Positions 11,901-24,278 of a stretch of DNA of 64,000 nt are shown piece after piece. Numbering within the stretch: the first letter of the stretch is position 1; the number at the start of each line of letters is the position of its first letter. This DNA is from Onchidella celtica (taxonomy: Eukaryota; Mollusca; Gastropoda; Systellommatophora; Onchidiidae), in NCBI GenBank assembly GCA_963931925.1, contig OZ007575.1:46252652-46316651 (forward strand), read 5' to 3'. The notes beneath the pieces are model-generated. The model did not search any database and was not told where the DNA came from. It saw only the letters and a program-made list of their open reading frames with translations. Position numbers and translations under genes: made by a program.

Positions 11901-12585
11901 AGGAGACAATTATTTCTCCGAGGCGCTAACAGAACGCATCATTTGACAACAATGCCAATGTTCGGTGAAATCTTTTTGTCCTGTTTTTTTTTTTTTTACG
12001 TGCAATGCATTTTCAGGATAGTTTTTAATTTTCCTCTAAAGCTTAACCGAGCAAATCTATCGAATTTGTCACAATGCCCAAATACCAAGTGGTACAACAG
12101 AGAGAGAAAGAGGCTGTTTGCGCGAATACCTTTTTGTACAAGTCATGATTTTCAACGCTACTTTTTTGCGTTATCAGCACTGCCTGGTTTGTTGTTTTTT
12201 TTCTAATATCGACATCTTCGACGACAGTATCATATTTATGACCTCAAATGTCAATATCATCCACCAGTACGATAGCAAGTTCCGTTTTCTTTGTTTGTTT
12301 CATCATTACAATTAGATCTACCGTGTGCCGTTACCATCATGGATACAGTCACATCAACTCAGAGACTGTGATGTTAGGGTTGAGCAATTCGCCATTAAAA
12401 GACAACCATAACAGCCATCACGCCCATGCAGAAGGAAATGAAATCAACAGCAATTCATGATGACGTGGTCTTGTTCTCTGTTCGAGACCAACACAGCATC
12501 AGCACTACCGCTACAACTACCTCCGTACCATCAACGCCATTACCATCACTCCCGCATTTATTTTCACCTCTGTTATCACCAACAT
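8936..12585. other. Non-genic stretch upstream of the nested LTR block
   Basis: There are G-runs near 9846 and 10330, a C-rich run near 10605-10625 and T-runs near 11403 and 11986. The last 150 bp are ACC/ATC-type low complexity and continue on the far side of element C at 29744. No gene is supported; the frames at 10814-11122 and 11158-11385 have no recognisable domain. Confidence 0.55.
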
Positions 12586-13946
12586 TGTTACGGGTCTGGT
12601 ACTGGGTGATTGGTTTTATGACTGCATTTTAAAATCGAGAGGTTTTGGAATTACTCTTTCATACCATGCCACACACTAATAACAATCTGAATAAGTTTTA
12701 TCAACAGACCTGCAGGGCCACAAATTTAATTACCTTAAAATTGCTAACAATTGTGTCTAGATCTCCTACATACTAAAAAGACAACATCAGCAGCATCAAA
12801 TGAAAATTCAATAATATGTCACTAGAAGTCTCCTCTAGATTCCTATAAGATTAATATCATTCTGACTCACTAACAATTTAAGTATGAATTATCTATCTCT
12901 CAGATATAGTCTGCCTACTATCTATCAAGCAATATACTCATGTCTCTGGCGACAATGTCATCTCAGCTATATGTGCCTACCGCTTATAATGGATCAAGCT
13001 CGTCAATACAAACTGACGTAGTTAAATTAGATCTACTCTAGGATGGGCTGGCAATCCCCAGCCTCATCCAGACAAATCAATTCCAATTCACAGATGTGTA
13101 TGCCAAACATTCATACTAGATCTAGTTGCAAGTTAATATACATCTTTGTCTTGCATTCTTGGGTAGCACTTCTAGCATGTGCGGCAATCCTGTCCTACTG
13201 GAAAAATTACGTTCAGCTCCTCGTTCATTGTTGAATCATCAACAGACAAACACTTACACTTGGTCCCTGATAAGGAATCAGGGAACAGTAGACAACAGCA
13301 GTGGGTAAATCACAATCGAGCATAGGGCTTCATCTCAACGCCTATAATGGACATAGACGTAAAAACAACAGTCTTCTGATTCTTCTGGCAGAATCACGCC
13401 GACGCCTGCACAGATGGAATTTTCTGTATGGAGTAATGAACATAGGTATGGCTACGCTTTTATACTGTGCGGCCAGCTGCAAATTACCGTCCAAATGCCT
13501 AGATTTGATTGGTGCATCCATTCGAGCCCAGCTCGTAGTATTAATAGATCTACATGGAAGTTGGTCACGGCCTTGTACTAGAAACAGACAAGGTCAAATT
13601 AAAATGTCAAAACCATTACTAAAATCTCTAAACCCTCGTGCTTTCTACGTTTTATGTACGAATTTCTGAACGCGACTAAGCGTCTTAACTATCTATCCTT
13701 ATTCACCCCTTGTAAGAGTTCATCAAAATCACGGGGTCGAGAATTGCACCGTCACTCCTAACTTATCCATTTATTCTATCTTGCCCCACTTTCTTTCCAT
13801 CTCTAAGAAAAAGTGTTACAAAAACAAACTGTTCACGAGAACAGTTCAAGGACATTTACGCTAGTTATAATCAACGAGACCGTGAAAAAAACACAAGCCT
13901 TTTCAAGTCGTGACCCAGCACGACAATTATGGTATTAACCTTGACA
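12586..13946 (-). repeat. Element C 3' LTR
   Basis: 1361 bp, essentially identical to 28378-29738. The short plus-strand frames inside both LTRs, such as the 122-residue frame at 13301-13669, are duplicated because the LTR is duplicated and show no domain. Confidence 0.95.
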
Positions 13947-14627
13947 TCCCCCACCCCAGTGGAAATTTTAAGAAAAATTTACACGATAGGATCCAAGAAC
14001 CCACAAAGTTATTGCGGTGGGGGCTTAAATACTACTGTAGAAAAGTCAGCCTTAAGCTTGAGAACAAAAAAAAAATTTAACTAAGAACGTGGATATTGGA
14101 TGGACAAAAAGCATACAATTATTGATGCCACGTTCTATAGAATCTAGTCTATCGAAACATTCTTACTGCACACAATCAAACTTCTCACGAACATTTATAA
14201 TAACAATGAGTATATCACTGTATACTGCTGGATTAAAGTATAACTACAATCAAACAATCAGGCCTTACTGAAGGAATAGGCTCATAATTATCTAGTCAAC
14301 ACACATAATTGCTGCTTATATACACATTCACAAACAATATATTGTCAATTAAAATACTGTGGTATCCAATGGCAGCAGTAGCTCTGGTAGCTTGGTTTGC
14401 CATGTCTCCATCTCATTGACCCGCTGACAAGGGCGTCAGGTTTGTCAGAAGTTCAGGTCACAGTCCGGAATGACGCTGGTGGAAAGAGCATATTCACAAA
14501 AAAAAGGATTGTAAAACTGGTTCATAAAGTAATGAACAAGATAATGTGAATCCATCCACCGTCTAGAATTGAGGGGGAAAAGCACTATCCAACCCCAATA
14601 CAAGACACAACACTCTTTAATAGGAAA
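13947..14627 (-). other. Element C 3' untranslated region and polypurine tract
   Basis: Directly beside the 3' LTR the minus strand reads CTGGGGTGGGGGA (13947-13959), a polypurine tract that would prime plus-strand DNA synthesis. The remaining 670 bp to the pol stop is AT-rich and lacks a domain-bearing frame. Confidence 0.8.
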
Positions 14628-17600
14628 CTAAATTAGACGTGACAAAACATCAGCTTGGGAATTGTCACCGCCAGGGATAGCCCGGATAACAAACCGGTAT
14701 TCCTGGAGTGCAAGACTCCACCTCGTTAATCGAGCATTTTTAGCCCTGTTAGCCTTCAAGAATAACAACGGACGATGGTCCGTTTCAATTATAAACTCGG
14801 ACATGAGTAGATATCGCGAAAATGCGTTTACAGCAAAAATGATAGCGAGGCACTCTCGCTCGATAATTGCATAGCGGCATTCCCTATCTAGCAACTTGCG
14901 GCTGGCGTATAGACATGGCCGCAAGGTATCGTCTCGTTCCTGTAATAAGACAGCTCCTAATCCCTTGTCCGACGCATCAGTGCGGACAATAAATATTTGG
15001 TTTATATCTGGAAGTATGAGAATGGGGGAAGTGGAAAACAATCGTTGAACGGTACGAAGTGTATCAGCACATTCGGTTGTCCATTTCACTTTATTAGGAA
15101 AATTCTTTCTTGTGAGGTCCGACAACGGAGCTGTAAGCGAAGAAAAATTTGGAATGAATTTCCTATAATAGTTAAGAAAGCCCAATAAACTACGAACTTC
15201 TTTCTTAGTTCGAGGGGCTTGGAGCTTTAAGATGGTAGTTATCTTCTTGTCATCAGGGGTCTGAACGCCGTGGGCAATTGTATGGCCCAGAAAATTAATT
15301 TCATTATATCCTAAAAACACTTTACTGGGTTTCGCCGTAAGGCCAGCTCGACGAAGAGCAATAAAAAGTTGTCGTAGGGCTGCGAGGTGGCCCGACCAAT
15401 TGGTTTCATAAATACAAATGTCGTCAAAATACGACAATACGGAATCCATACTCTGGAGCAATATTGTCATCATACGGGCGAAAGTGGCAGGGGCTGTAAC
15501 TAATCCGAAAGGCATATAGCGCCACTGCATAAGACCCAACGGGGTCTGAAAAGCGGTATATTGCTTGCTATTCTCATCAAGCGGAATTTGCCAATAGCCT
15601 TTGGAAAGATCAATTTTAGAAAAAATTGTTGCCCTCGCTAACTGCGCAAAAAGATTCTCCTGGTTGGGAATCGGTTTAGCGTCATATATCGTAACCTCAT
15701 TAAGTTTACGATAGTCAATACAAAAACGCACTGTATCATCTTTTTTTTTCACTAAGACGATGGGTGAGTTATATGGGCTCGTCGATCGCTCTATCACTCC
15801 CAGGTGAAACATGTTCCGTACCTCGGTTATTATAGTCTCCTGTGCGTGCAGCGGACGCGGGTATGGTTTAACAAAGACGGGTATATCCGTCTTTAATCTT
15901 ATAACATGCTGTACCAATGAAGTATTACCTGGTAGATCAGTAAAGACCGTAGTAAACTCGTTAAGCAAATCTCTTATATCTTGTCTTTGCGATTCAGACA
16001 GATCTGGATTTATATTCACATCCGACGTATTTTCAGAAGATTGAAGTGCGGGGATTGAATGGTCTATCTTAATAGGATCATTATCGTCAACTGAAACCAA
16101 GGCCGCCTTGGCCTGAGCAATCACATTTCGGCGATTATTCTGACGATTATCATCGTCGGACAGGTACTGCTTTAACATATTTATATGGAAGACTTTGTCC
16201 TGTCCCCGAATCTTGATAAGATAATTTACTCGAGAAAGTCTCTTTAGGACTTTAAAAGGTCCCTTCCATGTAAGAAGGAGTTTATTTTTCGTCTCCGGAA
16301 GGAGAACAAGAGTTTGGTCTCCGACGGCCAAGGTTCGCAATCGGCTACCTTGATCACGATATAGTTTATAAAGACTAGCGTGCGCAGCTGAAGATTTTTG
16401 TGCGAGCTGACATGCGTTAAGAATTCGATGCCGCAAGTCTACAACGTATTGATATGCAGACCGCGTATCGTTATCGTCGGTGTCTGATCCGGCGAATAAA
16501 TCACGGAGTATGGCCATCGGCCCACGCGGCTTGCGACCATACAATAATTCGAAGGGGGAAAAACCCGTCGATGCGTTCGGTAGTTCTCGGTATGCAAAGA
16601 GAATAGCGGGGAGTTGTCGATCCCAATCACTCGGCTTGTCGGCCGAAACTCGCGCAAGCATAGCTTTCATGGTAGCATTCCACCGTTCACAGCAGCCATT
16701 AGACTGTGGGTGGTATGGAGATGTCAATCTTTGTTTAATCCCTACCAATTCCAAGACTTTCTTAAAAAGCTCAGAGGTAAACTGTGGACCTCTGTCCGAT
16801 AAAATTTCAACCGGAAATCCAAGACGCGAAAAAATAGTAATAAGGGCTTCAGCCACATGATCGGCTGAAATGTCTTTTAGTGGAATGGCCTCTGGCCAAC
16901 GGGTTGCGTAGTCAATGACAGAAAGTATAAAACGATGTCCTCTGTCTGACTTGTGTAGAGGCCCAACTATATCTACGGCAACGCGCTCAAATGGTCTGGA
17001 GACCATAGGCATCTCCTGCAGAGGAGCCCGCGATGCTCTTCCTTTAGGAGTACGTCTCTGACATACGTCACATGTTGATACGAACCGGTTTACATCTGCG
17101 TAAATACTGGGCCAAAAAAATTGCGATAGTATTCAAGACTTAGTTCTGGCCTTTCCTTGGTGACCCGCCAAGGAAGTGTCATGCGCGAGACGAATAATGT
17201 CGCGACGAAAAGATCTTGGTACTACAAGCTGCATAACGGCCTCTCGCTTATTCCGAAAATTACGATATAATAAGTCATCTTTAATAAGAAACTTAGAGGT
17301 ATCCGGCGCTGTAGGATCAACTTTAGTAAACAAATGTTTCAATGTGGGGTCTGACTGTTGCTCATCATGGAATGCACTAGACGTTATGTTTACTTCAATA
17401 GTAGGGTTACTTAATGCACTGTCTGCTCGTCGACTCGATTGTAGGCGTGTTGTCGCACAAGCAACACTCTCATCCTCAGTCCAAATTTCCAAGTTACCGA
17501 TAGGAAACTTTATTACTTGAGGTACATTCCCTATGATTACATCAGCCACCGGATTAGGCAGTACACATGCGGTAACAATACCTGTGAGAAAAGGTGTATC

Positions 17601-17694
17601 AATATAAACTTCTGCAAGACGGAATCGCTCTACAGATCCGCCAAAAGTAATACAAGTTACATCCTTATCCAAAAATTGTGTTGGACGGACTAGT
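14628..17694 (-). pseudogene. pol: Element C pol: protease end, integrase, reverse transcriptase, RNase H
   Basis: Read right to left, the first part completes the aspartic protease split by element A and contains IDTPFL. The integrase zinc region follows, cut by one in-frame TGA at 17133-17135 where the related copies have Arg, probably CGA to TGA. Then come the integrase core (VDIVGP, SDRGPQF, and NGCCERW with D-x35-E), a GPF/Y-like C-terminal module (TWKGPFKV), RT with SYFDDI, and RNase H with RTDASD and TDHRPL. It ends at LSRLI. Integrase lies before RT, as in Gmr1-type gypsy elements and unlike ordinary Ty3/gypsy. Apart from the TGA and the insertion, the frame is open. Confidence 0.9.
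17690..17694. repeat. Target site duplication of element A, left copy (CTAGT)
   Basis: CTAGT precedes the TGTCACGAG start of A and recurs at 25469-25473. Removing A plus one copy restores the C reading frame across the protease, which fixes the insertion point exactly. Confidence 0.95.
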
Positions 17695-18884
17695 TGTCAC
17701 GAGTGGAGTGAGTGCAATTAAGGGGATTGCTACAGAGCGGGTGTAGAGTAAGGACTCACAGTAGACAGCAAGTTAAGCGTGCTGTTGTGAGTAGTAGTGG
17801 GGGGGTCTGAAGGAGGCGAAAGCGCTGTATAACTATCACTGCAAGTTAGAAGGTCCTACGGATCGGACCTGTGAATAAAAGCCTATCGGGCGGACATAAA
17901 GTGAGCAGTCGAGAAGACTAGTGGAAGAGTCTTTCCAGTTATGACTGGTATGTAGAACGTTGATTGATTATTATGATTGATGTATTATATTATATTCGTC
18001 TATTACCATGATGTGAATAAGTATATGTGAGGAATGTGGAAGTCCTTGATATTGGATATAGCAATGTGCGCCATGAGCGATAGATGAAAGTGAGTTCATG
18101 GATTGGTAGCGCGAGTGAGTAGTGTGTACTCCGATGGAAGTGTGTTACCGTAAGATGTGTGGTGAGTGAAAGGTGAACTAGTGTGTGTACGCTTCATGGA
18201 TTGTAAGGAGAGGTGGAGTGAATAGAAATGGTAGGGTATTATACCAATGTAATGTTATTCTTGTAGGTGTCGGGGACGGGCCGCAGAGCCACCTCGATGA
18301 GCACAGGAGATAGGCCAGCATAGGGCCGGAGGCCACACATAGGCCAGAAGCGAGGCTGTCAGTGCAGGACAGTAGAGGCACATAAAGTCGTGGCAGTCAG
18401 GCCACGGACAGGGACGTAGATATGAGAGTGAATGAGATACTATATTGTTGCCATGTTGATAGGCTAGTGAACTGATATTATGTTGTTGCCATGTTGATGG
18501 CTATGGAAATAATAATGTGTTATTGCCCTGCTGAGGTGCTAGGGGAGTGTTAAGGTGTATGACAATAGGAAGGGGATATTGAGAGACTGCGGTGCCAGTA
18601 AATTATTAATGTACTATTAAGACCCTGAGGGGAGAGGCTGAGGCCGAAGTGCCTTTAGGAGTAACTACCGGATTGTGGATCCGAGGGAGAGTGTGTGTGA
18701 GAATAAGGCCGTTGTACGGCAGTGCATTTCAATAATATAATGTATGAAATTGCGCTATTATATGTATAATTATGTTTAATAAATGTGTGAGTCTGATGGA
18801 TTGTTCTGTTAAGTGTTAACTTGTTTGTTCGTGATTGTTGTCCTGTCATAACTTATTACATCTCCCAGTCTGGGATTTGTGACA
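17695..18884 (+). repeat. Element A 5' LTR
   Basis: 1190 bp. An AATAAA at about 18778-18783 is a likely polyadenylation signal near the right end. The first 110 bp or so differ completely from element B's LTR, while the rest is nearly identical to it. Confidence 0.95.
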
Positions 18885-18885
18885 C

Positions 18886-18921
18886 TGGGGGCTCGTCCGT
18901 TGTGACACTGGGGGCTCGTCC
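18886..18921 (+). promoter_or_regulatory. Element A primer binding site, tandemly duplicated (tRNA-Pro type)
   Basis: TGGGGGCTCGTCCG at 18886-18899 lies one base after the LTR. It matches the first 14 bases of the known proline-tRNA primer site used by several retroviruses and gypsy elements. A second copy, TGGGGGCTCGTCC, sits at 18909-18921 because the GTGACACTGGGGGCTCGTCC segment is duplicated. Element B has only one full copy. Confidence 0.8.
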
Positions 18922-19848
18922 TGTTTACCTGTGGTCATTTTGACATTGTGTATTCGTTATATATAGTTGTTTTTCTGTCGTGCTAGGAATTCGTGCTGTT
19001 ATCCTTGTTCGTGGGATGAATGGAAATTTCACGATGATATGATTTATGTATGTTTATGAATAATAATATGTATTGATGCATGTATTTTGATGAATATGTA
19101 TTAATGTGTACTTAAATTTCTGCAGAGTGTGCGTGCCAGCCTGTAGAGGTCAAGCAGCCAGAGCTCCGAGGAAAGGGAGAAATTGAAATCTAGGGTGAAA
19201 GTTAAGTGAAAATTTTGTGCCCTGGATTGAGGGCTGTCTTTTCTTCTGTCTTTTCCTGCTGTTTTTCTGTTTTCGTTGTAATTGATTATACGGGCGGTGG
19301 CGCGGGTTTGCTGTGTTGAACTTAGTTTATCCTTTTAAAAAGGTGTGGTAAACTTTGGAACTTCGTTCATCACAGTGAACAGTTCTATAGGGACCTGTAT
19401 TTTTGTTTAGATTGTAGCGTTCTATCTTCCTCGTTGTTTTAGGAAGACGTTTCTCTTGTCCCTCTCTTCCCTATCTGTAGATACGTTCTTTTTTTTCAGA
19501 CTCTGTTCTTGTTCGTACCTTGTAGTGTAATCGGCGTAGTTAGGTTGCAGTTTTTTCCATTATATTCTCTTTTTTAGGTCTTTGTCCTAGTCTGGTTCGT
19601 TGTCCTTGACGTACTTGTGGTCCTTCTACTGAATTTCCTTATTCTTGTCTTTTCTACTCTTTTTTATTATTAATAGGGCAATACATTTTATAAATATGGA
19701 ATTAGTTAGGAAGTACGTAAATTTCTGAATTGTATTTGAGACAAGTGGGTGTTGTTATTATAGTGACATAATTTCAGGTCTCTGGTTAGTGATCATACCG
19801 ACAGGTTGGTCGTTCTCATAATAGATACCATAACCATAGATCTGTGAA
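18922..19848 (+). other. Element A leader
   Basis: Untranslated leader between primer site and gag. The word GGGCGGTGGCGCGGGTTTGC and the hairpin-forming stretch 19324-19353 (AGTTTA / CCTTTT pairing with AAAAGG / TAAACT) are conserved in element B, so they may be part of a packaging or translation signal. That role is inference. Confidence 0.6.
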
Positions 19849-22089
19849 ATGGCGGAACTCCAACAATTAATGAAGTTGGGTAAGGAACTTGGCCTGGAGG
19901 GAGAAGAGCTACGCGGCTGGATTAAAGAACAGCAGGCAGAAATGCGCGATGAGCGTGCTAAGGATAGAGAGCGAGAGGAGCAGGAGAGACAGGTTAAGGA
20001 AAGGGAGCAGGAGATAAGGTTAAAGGAGATAGAAGCTCAAGAGCGGGAGACAGACGCGCGAGTAAGAATAGCGGAGTTGGAAATCAAAAAGAGTGCGCCA
20101 ACAGAAACGGTTGAGCGGCAGGTACACAATAAAGGTGGCGTTAGGATTAAGCTCCCTACGTTCGACGACCGGAAGGACGACATAGACGCCTTCCTTTACA
20201 GGTTCGAACTGAACGCACAATTGCAATGGGGGGAAAATAAGGAATTATGGGCCACGTACCTGGCGTCGCTATTGCAGGGGCGAGCGTTAACATACTTTAA
20301 AGAGCTACAGCGCGAAGACGTACAAGATTACGATAAGCTGAAGGCTTTGCTGCTTCGCCGATTTGCGCGTACCGAGGAATACTTCCGGGAGCAGTTTAGG
20401 CGAGCACGTGCAGATACCAGGGAGGACTTTGCTGCCTTCGTCGCGAGACTAACTGAGTATTTCGCGAACTGGGTAGACTTGGCGCATGTGGGCACGGATT
20501 TCGCTAAACTGAAAGACCTAATGATCCGTGACCAGCTGTACGCGTCGTGCCACAAAGATCTGGTGGCTTTCCTGAAAGAGAACGAACCCGCGACGGTGCA
20601 GGAGGCGTCTAAGTTGGCGGAGGCATACCGTACGGCGCATCCGTCCAAACCAGTCGCCAGGGCGTACGTCCAAGATGCGGGGTACGTCGCCGTTGTCGAG
20701 GGGTCGCCGGCAGGACTTAGGGACAGGTCGCGTCAGCGTGGTGCCTATAGTGGGCAAGCCCAGGGGCAGCATAGGGGCTATCACCAATCACCGGCGTATG
20801 GATCCGGTAAGTTTGACCGAGCAGGAGGGCTAGGTCGCGGTAATGGCCGGGGGCGAGTTGTGACCTTTGCCGATGACCGACGGCATAGGGACTCTAGTTC
20901 CGGTCGCGAGGGGTCACGGGGACCCAGGCCTAGAGCAGCACAGGGAGCGGAGTGTTGGACTTGCGGACGCGTGGGTCACTTTTCGCGCGAGTGTAGGGCC
21001 GCGAAGTGTTGGAACTGCGGAAGAGCAGATCACATCAGCGTGAACTGCCCTGCAGGTAGGATAGCGGCGAACGTGGACAGTAGCTCCAGTCCATGTCCCC
21101 CAAATAAATTTCATCATGCGGCTGCGTGTGTTGCATCGGACAACGGAGGCGGACAGTATTCTAAGTGTCCCAGTTGTGAGAAGTTATTATCTTCCGGTGT
21201 TTTACCTTGTGGGAGAAAGATCCCCGTTATAAATTCATGTCATACAGGGGGTGGTCTTAGGGTTTATCCGGGGTTTGTTGGGGACGAACCGGTCTCGGTT
21301 TTACGAGATACAGGATCTACCGTTGTGGGAGTGCATAGAGACTGCATTCGGGATTCACAGCTTACAGGTGAGACTGTCCCGTGCATCCAATTTTCGGGGG
21401 CCATTGAGAAATTACCCATGGCAAGAATAATGCCTTTCCTTAGCGGGGAAGTCGAAGCAGTCGTTGGTTGTTTTCCAGGCGCCCAGCTCATCATTGGGAA
21501 TGTATCACGGGTAGTTTCCCCTTCCGATGAGAACGTGCAAGCATGGTCGCAATCAAAAGGTATTGACTTTTGCGCCGCGGTCGAAACACGCCGACGGGTA
21601 GCCGATAAAGATAAGATTAGACCTTTGGCTACGCCAGCGGTCAACCTAGATATCACGCCAGAGCGCTTGGCGAGATTACAAAGGGAGGACCCATCATTAA
21701 ACCCATGTTTTGGGGAAGCGCGAACCGAGAAAACGAGGAGATATAAGAACGGGTCATCTTCTTTTTTTGTCCAGGGGGGCATTCTGTTCCGTATGTACGT
21801 CACAGTGGCTTCCGTTCAAAAGCAGGTCGTCGTGCCACGGTCGTTAATTGCTACAGTATTGCGTCTGGCCCATGATGTTCCATTAGCGGATCATATGGGA
21901 AGTGCTAGAATCAAGCAGAGAATTCTGAAAGATTTTTATTGGCCGTCAGTATACAGAGATGTACGTTTATATTGTAAGACGTGCAGTGCGTGCCAAAAGA
22001 CGACGCATAAGGGTCGTTCACCCCAGGCTCCTCGTCAAAAGATCCCCACGGTTTCGGAACCGTTTAAAAAGGTTTCAGTACCTTGTTGA
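19849..22089 (+). CDS. gag: Element A gag-protease-integrase zinc domain polyprotein
   Basis: 746 residues starting MAELQQLMKLGKELG. In order: a Glu/Arg/Lys-rich coiled coil, a capsid region with SCAN-like spacing (FREQFRRARAD, YFANWVDLA, LKDLMIRDQLY), an Arg/Gly-rich segment, and two CCHC knuckles (CWTCGRVGHFSREC and CWNCGRADHISVNC). Next come an aspartic protease (LRDTGST) and the integrase HHCC region ending CKTCSACQKTTH. The frame stops at FKKVSVPC because the integrase core is deleted. Relative to element B it lacks about 47 residues of coiled coil and three residues of the conserved protease word IDTPFL, so its protease is probably inactive. Confidence 0.9.
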   Translation: MAELQQLMKLGKELGLEGEELRGWIKEQQAEMRDERAKDREREEQERQVKEREQEIRLKEIEAQERETDARVRIAELEIKKSAPTETVERQVHNKGGVRIKLPTFDDRKDDIDAFLYRFELNAQLQWGENKELWATYLASLLQGRALTYFKELQREDVQDYDKLKALLLRRFARTEEYFREQFRRARADTREDFAAFVARLTEYFANWVDLAHVGTDFAKLKDLMIRDQLYASCHKDLVAFLKENEPATVQEASKLAEAYRTAHPSKPVARAYVQDAGYVAVVEGSPAGLRDRSRQRGAYSGQAQGQHRGYHQSPAYGSGKFDRAGGLGRGNGRGRVVTFADDRRHRDSSSGREGSRGPRPRAAQGAECWTCGRVGHFSRECRAAKCWNCGRADHISVNCPAGRIAANVDSSSSPCPPNKFHHAAACVASDNGGGQYSKCPSCEKLLSSGVLPCGRKIPVINSCHTGGGLRVYPGFVGDEPVSVLRDTGSTVVGVHRDCIRDSQLTGETVPCIQFSGAIEKLPMARIMPFLSGEVEAVVGCFPGAQLIIGNVSRVVSPSDENVQAWSQSKGIDFCAAVETRRRVADKDKIRPLATPAVNLDITPERLARLQREDPSLNPCFGEARTEKTRRYKNGSSSFFVQGGILFRMYVTVASVQKQVVVPRSLIATVLRLAHDVPLADHMGSARIKQRILKDFYWPSVYRDVRLYCKTCSACQKTTHKGRSPQAPRQKIPTVSEPFKKVSVPC

Positions 22090-23922
22090 TTTAAGAGAAA
22101 GACTATCTTCAGCGCGCACTATAGCACAAGAAGCTTCTGGTATCGCTTCGAAAAGAGCAAAAGACTATAAAGATAGAGGGTCCAAACTGAGAATTTTTAA
22201 GCCAGGAGACAAGGTTCTGCTGTTGTTACCTACGGACCATAATAAGTTATTGATGACATGGAAAGGCCCTTATGTTATTGAGCGAGTTGTTTCAAAGGTA
22301 GATTACGCTATCCACATTGATGGAGCGAGTAAGGTTTTCCATGTTAATATGCTACAGAGATTTTATGAGAGACCACAGTATCTGTGTGCACAGACAAGAC
22401 CAAAGGAGACTGTCTTCTCTACCGCTTGTACGGGGGTCGTAGACCAGTTGGACTGTGACGTAAGCGACACCGAGGCGCAGGAAGAGTTACAAATTCAATT
22501 GCCGGAGTTAACTCCGACACAAGGTTACAGGGACGTTAAAATTAACCCTGACCTTACGAGTTCAAGGAGTAGGGAACTTGAGACCCTGTTAGCGTCATTT
22601 CCGGATGTTGTTACGGATTTGCCGGGTCGCACTACGGTGATCCAGCACCAAATAAAGTTGACTTCGGATAAGCCAGTATTTCTTAGACCGTACCCGCTGC
22701 CTTTTTCTTCGAGAGATAGAGTCATAAAGGAAGTGGAGTCAATGCTGAAGTTAGATGTGATAGAACCATCAACATCGCCGTATTCATCACCCATCGTCCT
22801 CGTGAAAAAACTTGATGGATCGGTGCGGTTCTGTATTGATTTTCGAAGATTGAACACTATTACGGTAGGCGATAGGGAGCCTATTCCGTTTCAGGAGGAA
22901 TTAATAGCTTCATTGGCCGGGTCCACGTGGTTTTCCAAGATAGATTTGACCAAGGGTATTGGGAAATCCCGCTTACTGAGGAGTCTAAACAATACACGGC
23001 GTTCCAAACGCCCATTGGATTATTCCAATTTAAGGTCATGCCATTTGGGTTGGTAAACGCGCCAGCGACGTTTGCACGATTAATGAGATTAGTGTTGAAG
23101 GACATACCTAATGTCGTTTCATTCTTTGACGATATAGCATGCCATACGTCGACATGGCCTGATCATATTCAGACACTAACAGTAATTTTTCAACGATTAC
23201 GTCATTTTGGGTTAACTGCTAAACCCGCAAAGATGGATTTGGCATGTCCAGAGATAGTATTCTTAGGACATATTGTGGGTAGAGGTGTTCAGAGACCTGA
23301 AGAAACAAAAATTGACAAGTTAGTAGGGTTGCAAATCCCAAAAACAAAGAAACAAGTCAGAAGCTTAGTGGGAATTTTAAATTATTACAGAAAGTTCATT
23401 CCAAATTTTTCCTCCTTGTCATCTTCTCTTACTGACCTTACTAAGAAGGGACAACCCGATAAGGTCCAGTGGACGTCTGAATGTCAGACATCATTTGATA
23501 ATTTGGTGACAGCATTATCATCGTCACCCATTTTGATATTACCCGATTTTCGATCTAATTTTATCCTCAGAACGGATGCGTCGGACTCTGGTGTCGGCGC
23601 TTGTCTTCTACAGGAGAAGAACGAATGTCTCCATCCTGTATGTTATGTCAGTAGGAAGTTATTGCAGAGAGAAAGAAAGTATTCTGTGATAGAGCGTGAG
23701 TGTCTTGCCATTGTGTGGTCCGTCCAGAAATTAGGACGTTATCTCATGGGACGAGAATTTTGTATCCAGACAGACCACAAGCCACTGACATTTTTGTCGA
23801 AGAATCGTTCGTCCAGCCCACGCTTGTCTAGATGGGCATTGGCTTTACAGCCGTATACCTTCGTTATTCAACCAATTCCAGGAACCAGCAATCATATCGC
23901 CGACTACCTTAGTCGAGCCTAG
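22073..23922 (+). pseudogene. pol: Element A reverse transcriptase-RNase H (frameshifted)
   Basis: The frame begins at the deletion junction with the integrase C-terminal module (LRIFKPGDKVLLLLP, TWKGPYVIE, VFHVNMLQRF). RT follows, with VRFCIDFRRLN and SFFDDI, then RNase H with RTDASD and TDHKPL, ending DYLSRA. A single base is missing after about 22956 compared with element B (GGTATTGGG versus GGTTATTGGG), which shifts the frame inside RT. The two halves are open on either side. Not functional as it stands. Confidence 0.9.
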
Positions 23923-24278
23923 GGGAAGATTTCAGGAGCTTATACATCGGAGGACAGGAACATTGACAGGATCTGTGTGAATGAGTCGACTTGAAAATAT
24001 TGACATTATAAATATGATATGAAGAATGGTTGATAGGTTGAATGGTTTTTGATTCTGTATTAGATATTGTGTTTAGTTAGCTATTCATGATGTGACACAT
24101 ATATGCATATTGCAGGCCATATTGATCCCCATATTTTCCCCTGATTTCGGTATTCTATATACTAGGGGAACGGCTAGGTCAGTTTTTTTAGTGTAGGTAT
24201 TGCTCACGCTCACTCGTTGACAGTCATCTTGATGCGATTTGAAATTAATTGCATTAATTTTTTTGGGGTGGGGGATGA
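23923..24278 (+). other. Element A 3' untranslated region with polypurine tract
   Basis: The tract GGGGTGGGGGATGA (24265-24278) lies directly before the 3' LTR and is identical in element B. No env frame is present. Confidence 0.8.

Noticed and set aside
23923-24278. Possible env gene downstream of pol in A, B or C
   Set aside because: The regions between RNase H and the 3' LTR are only 350-680 bp and lack a signal peptide or membrane-bearing frame, so these are retrotransposons without envelope.
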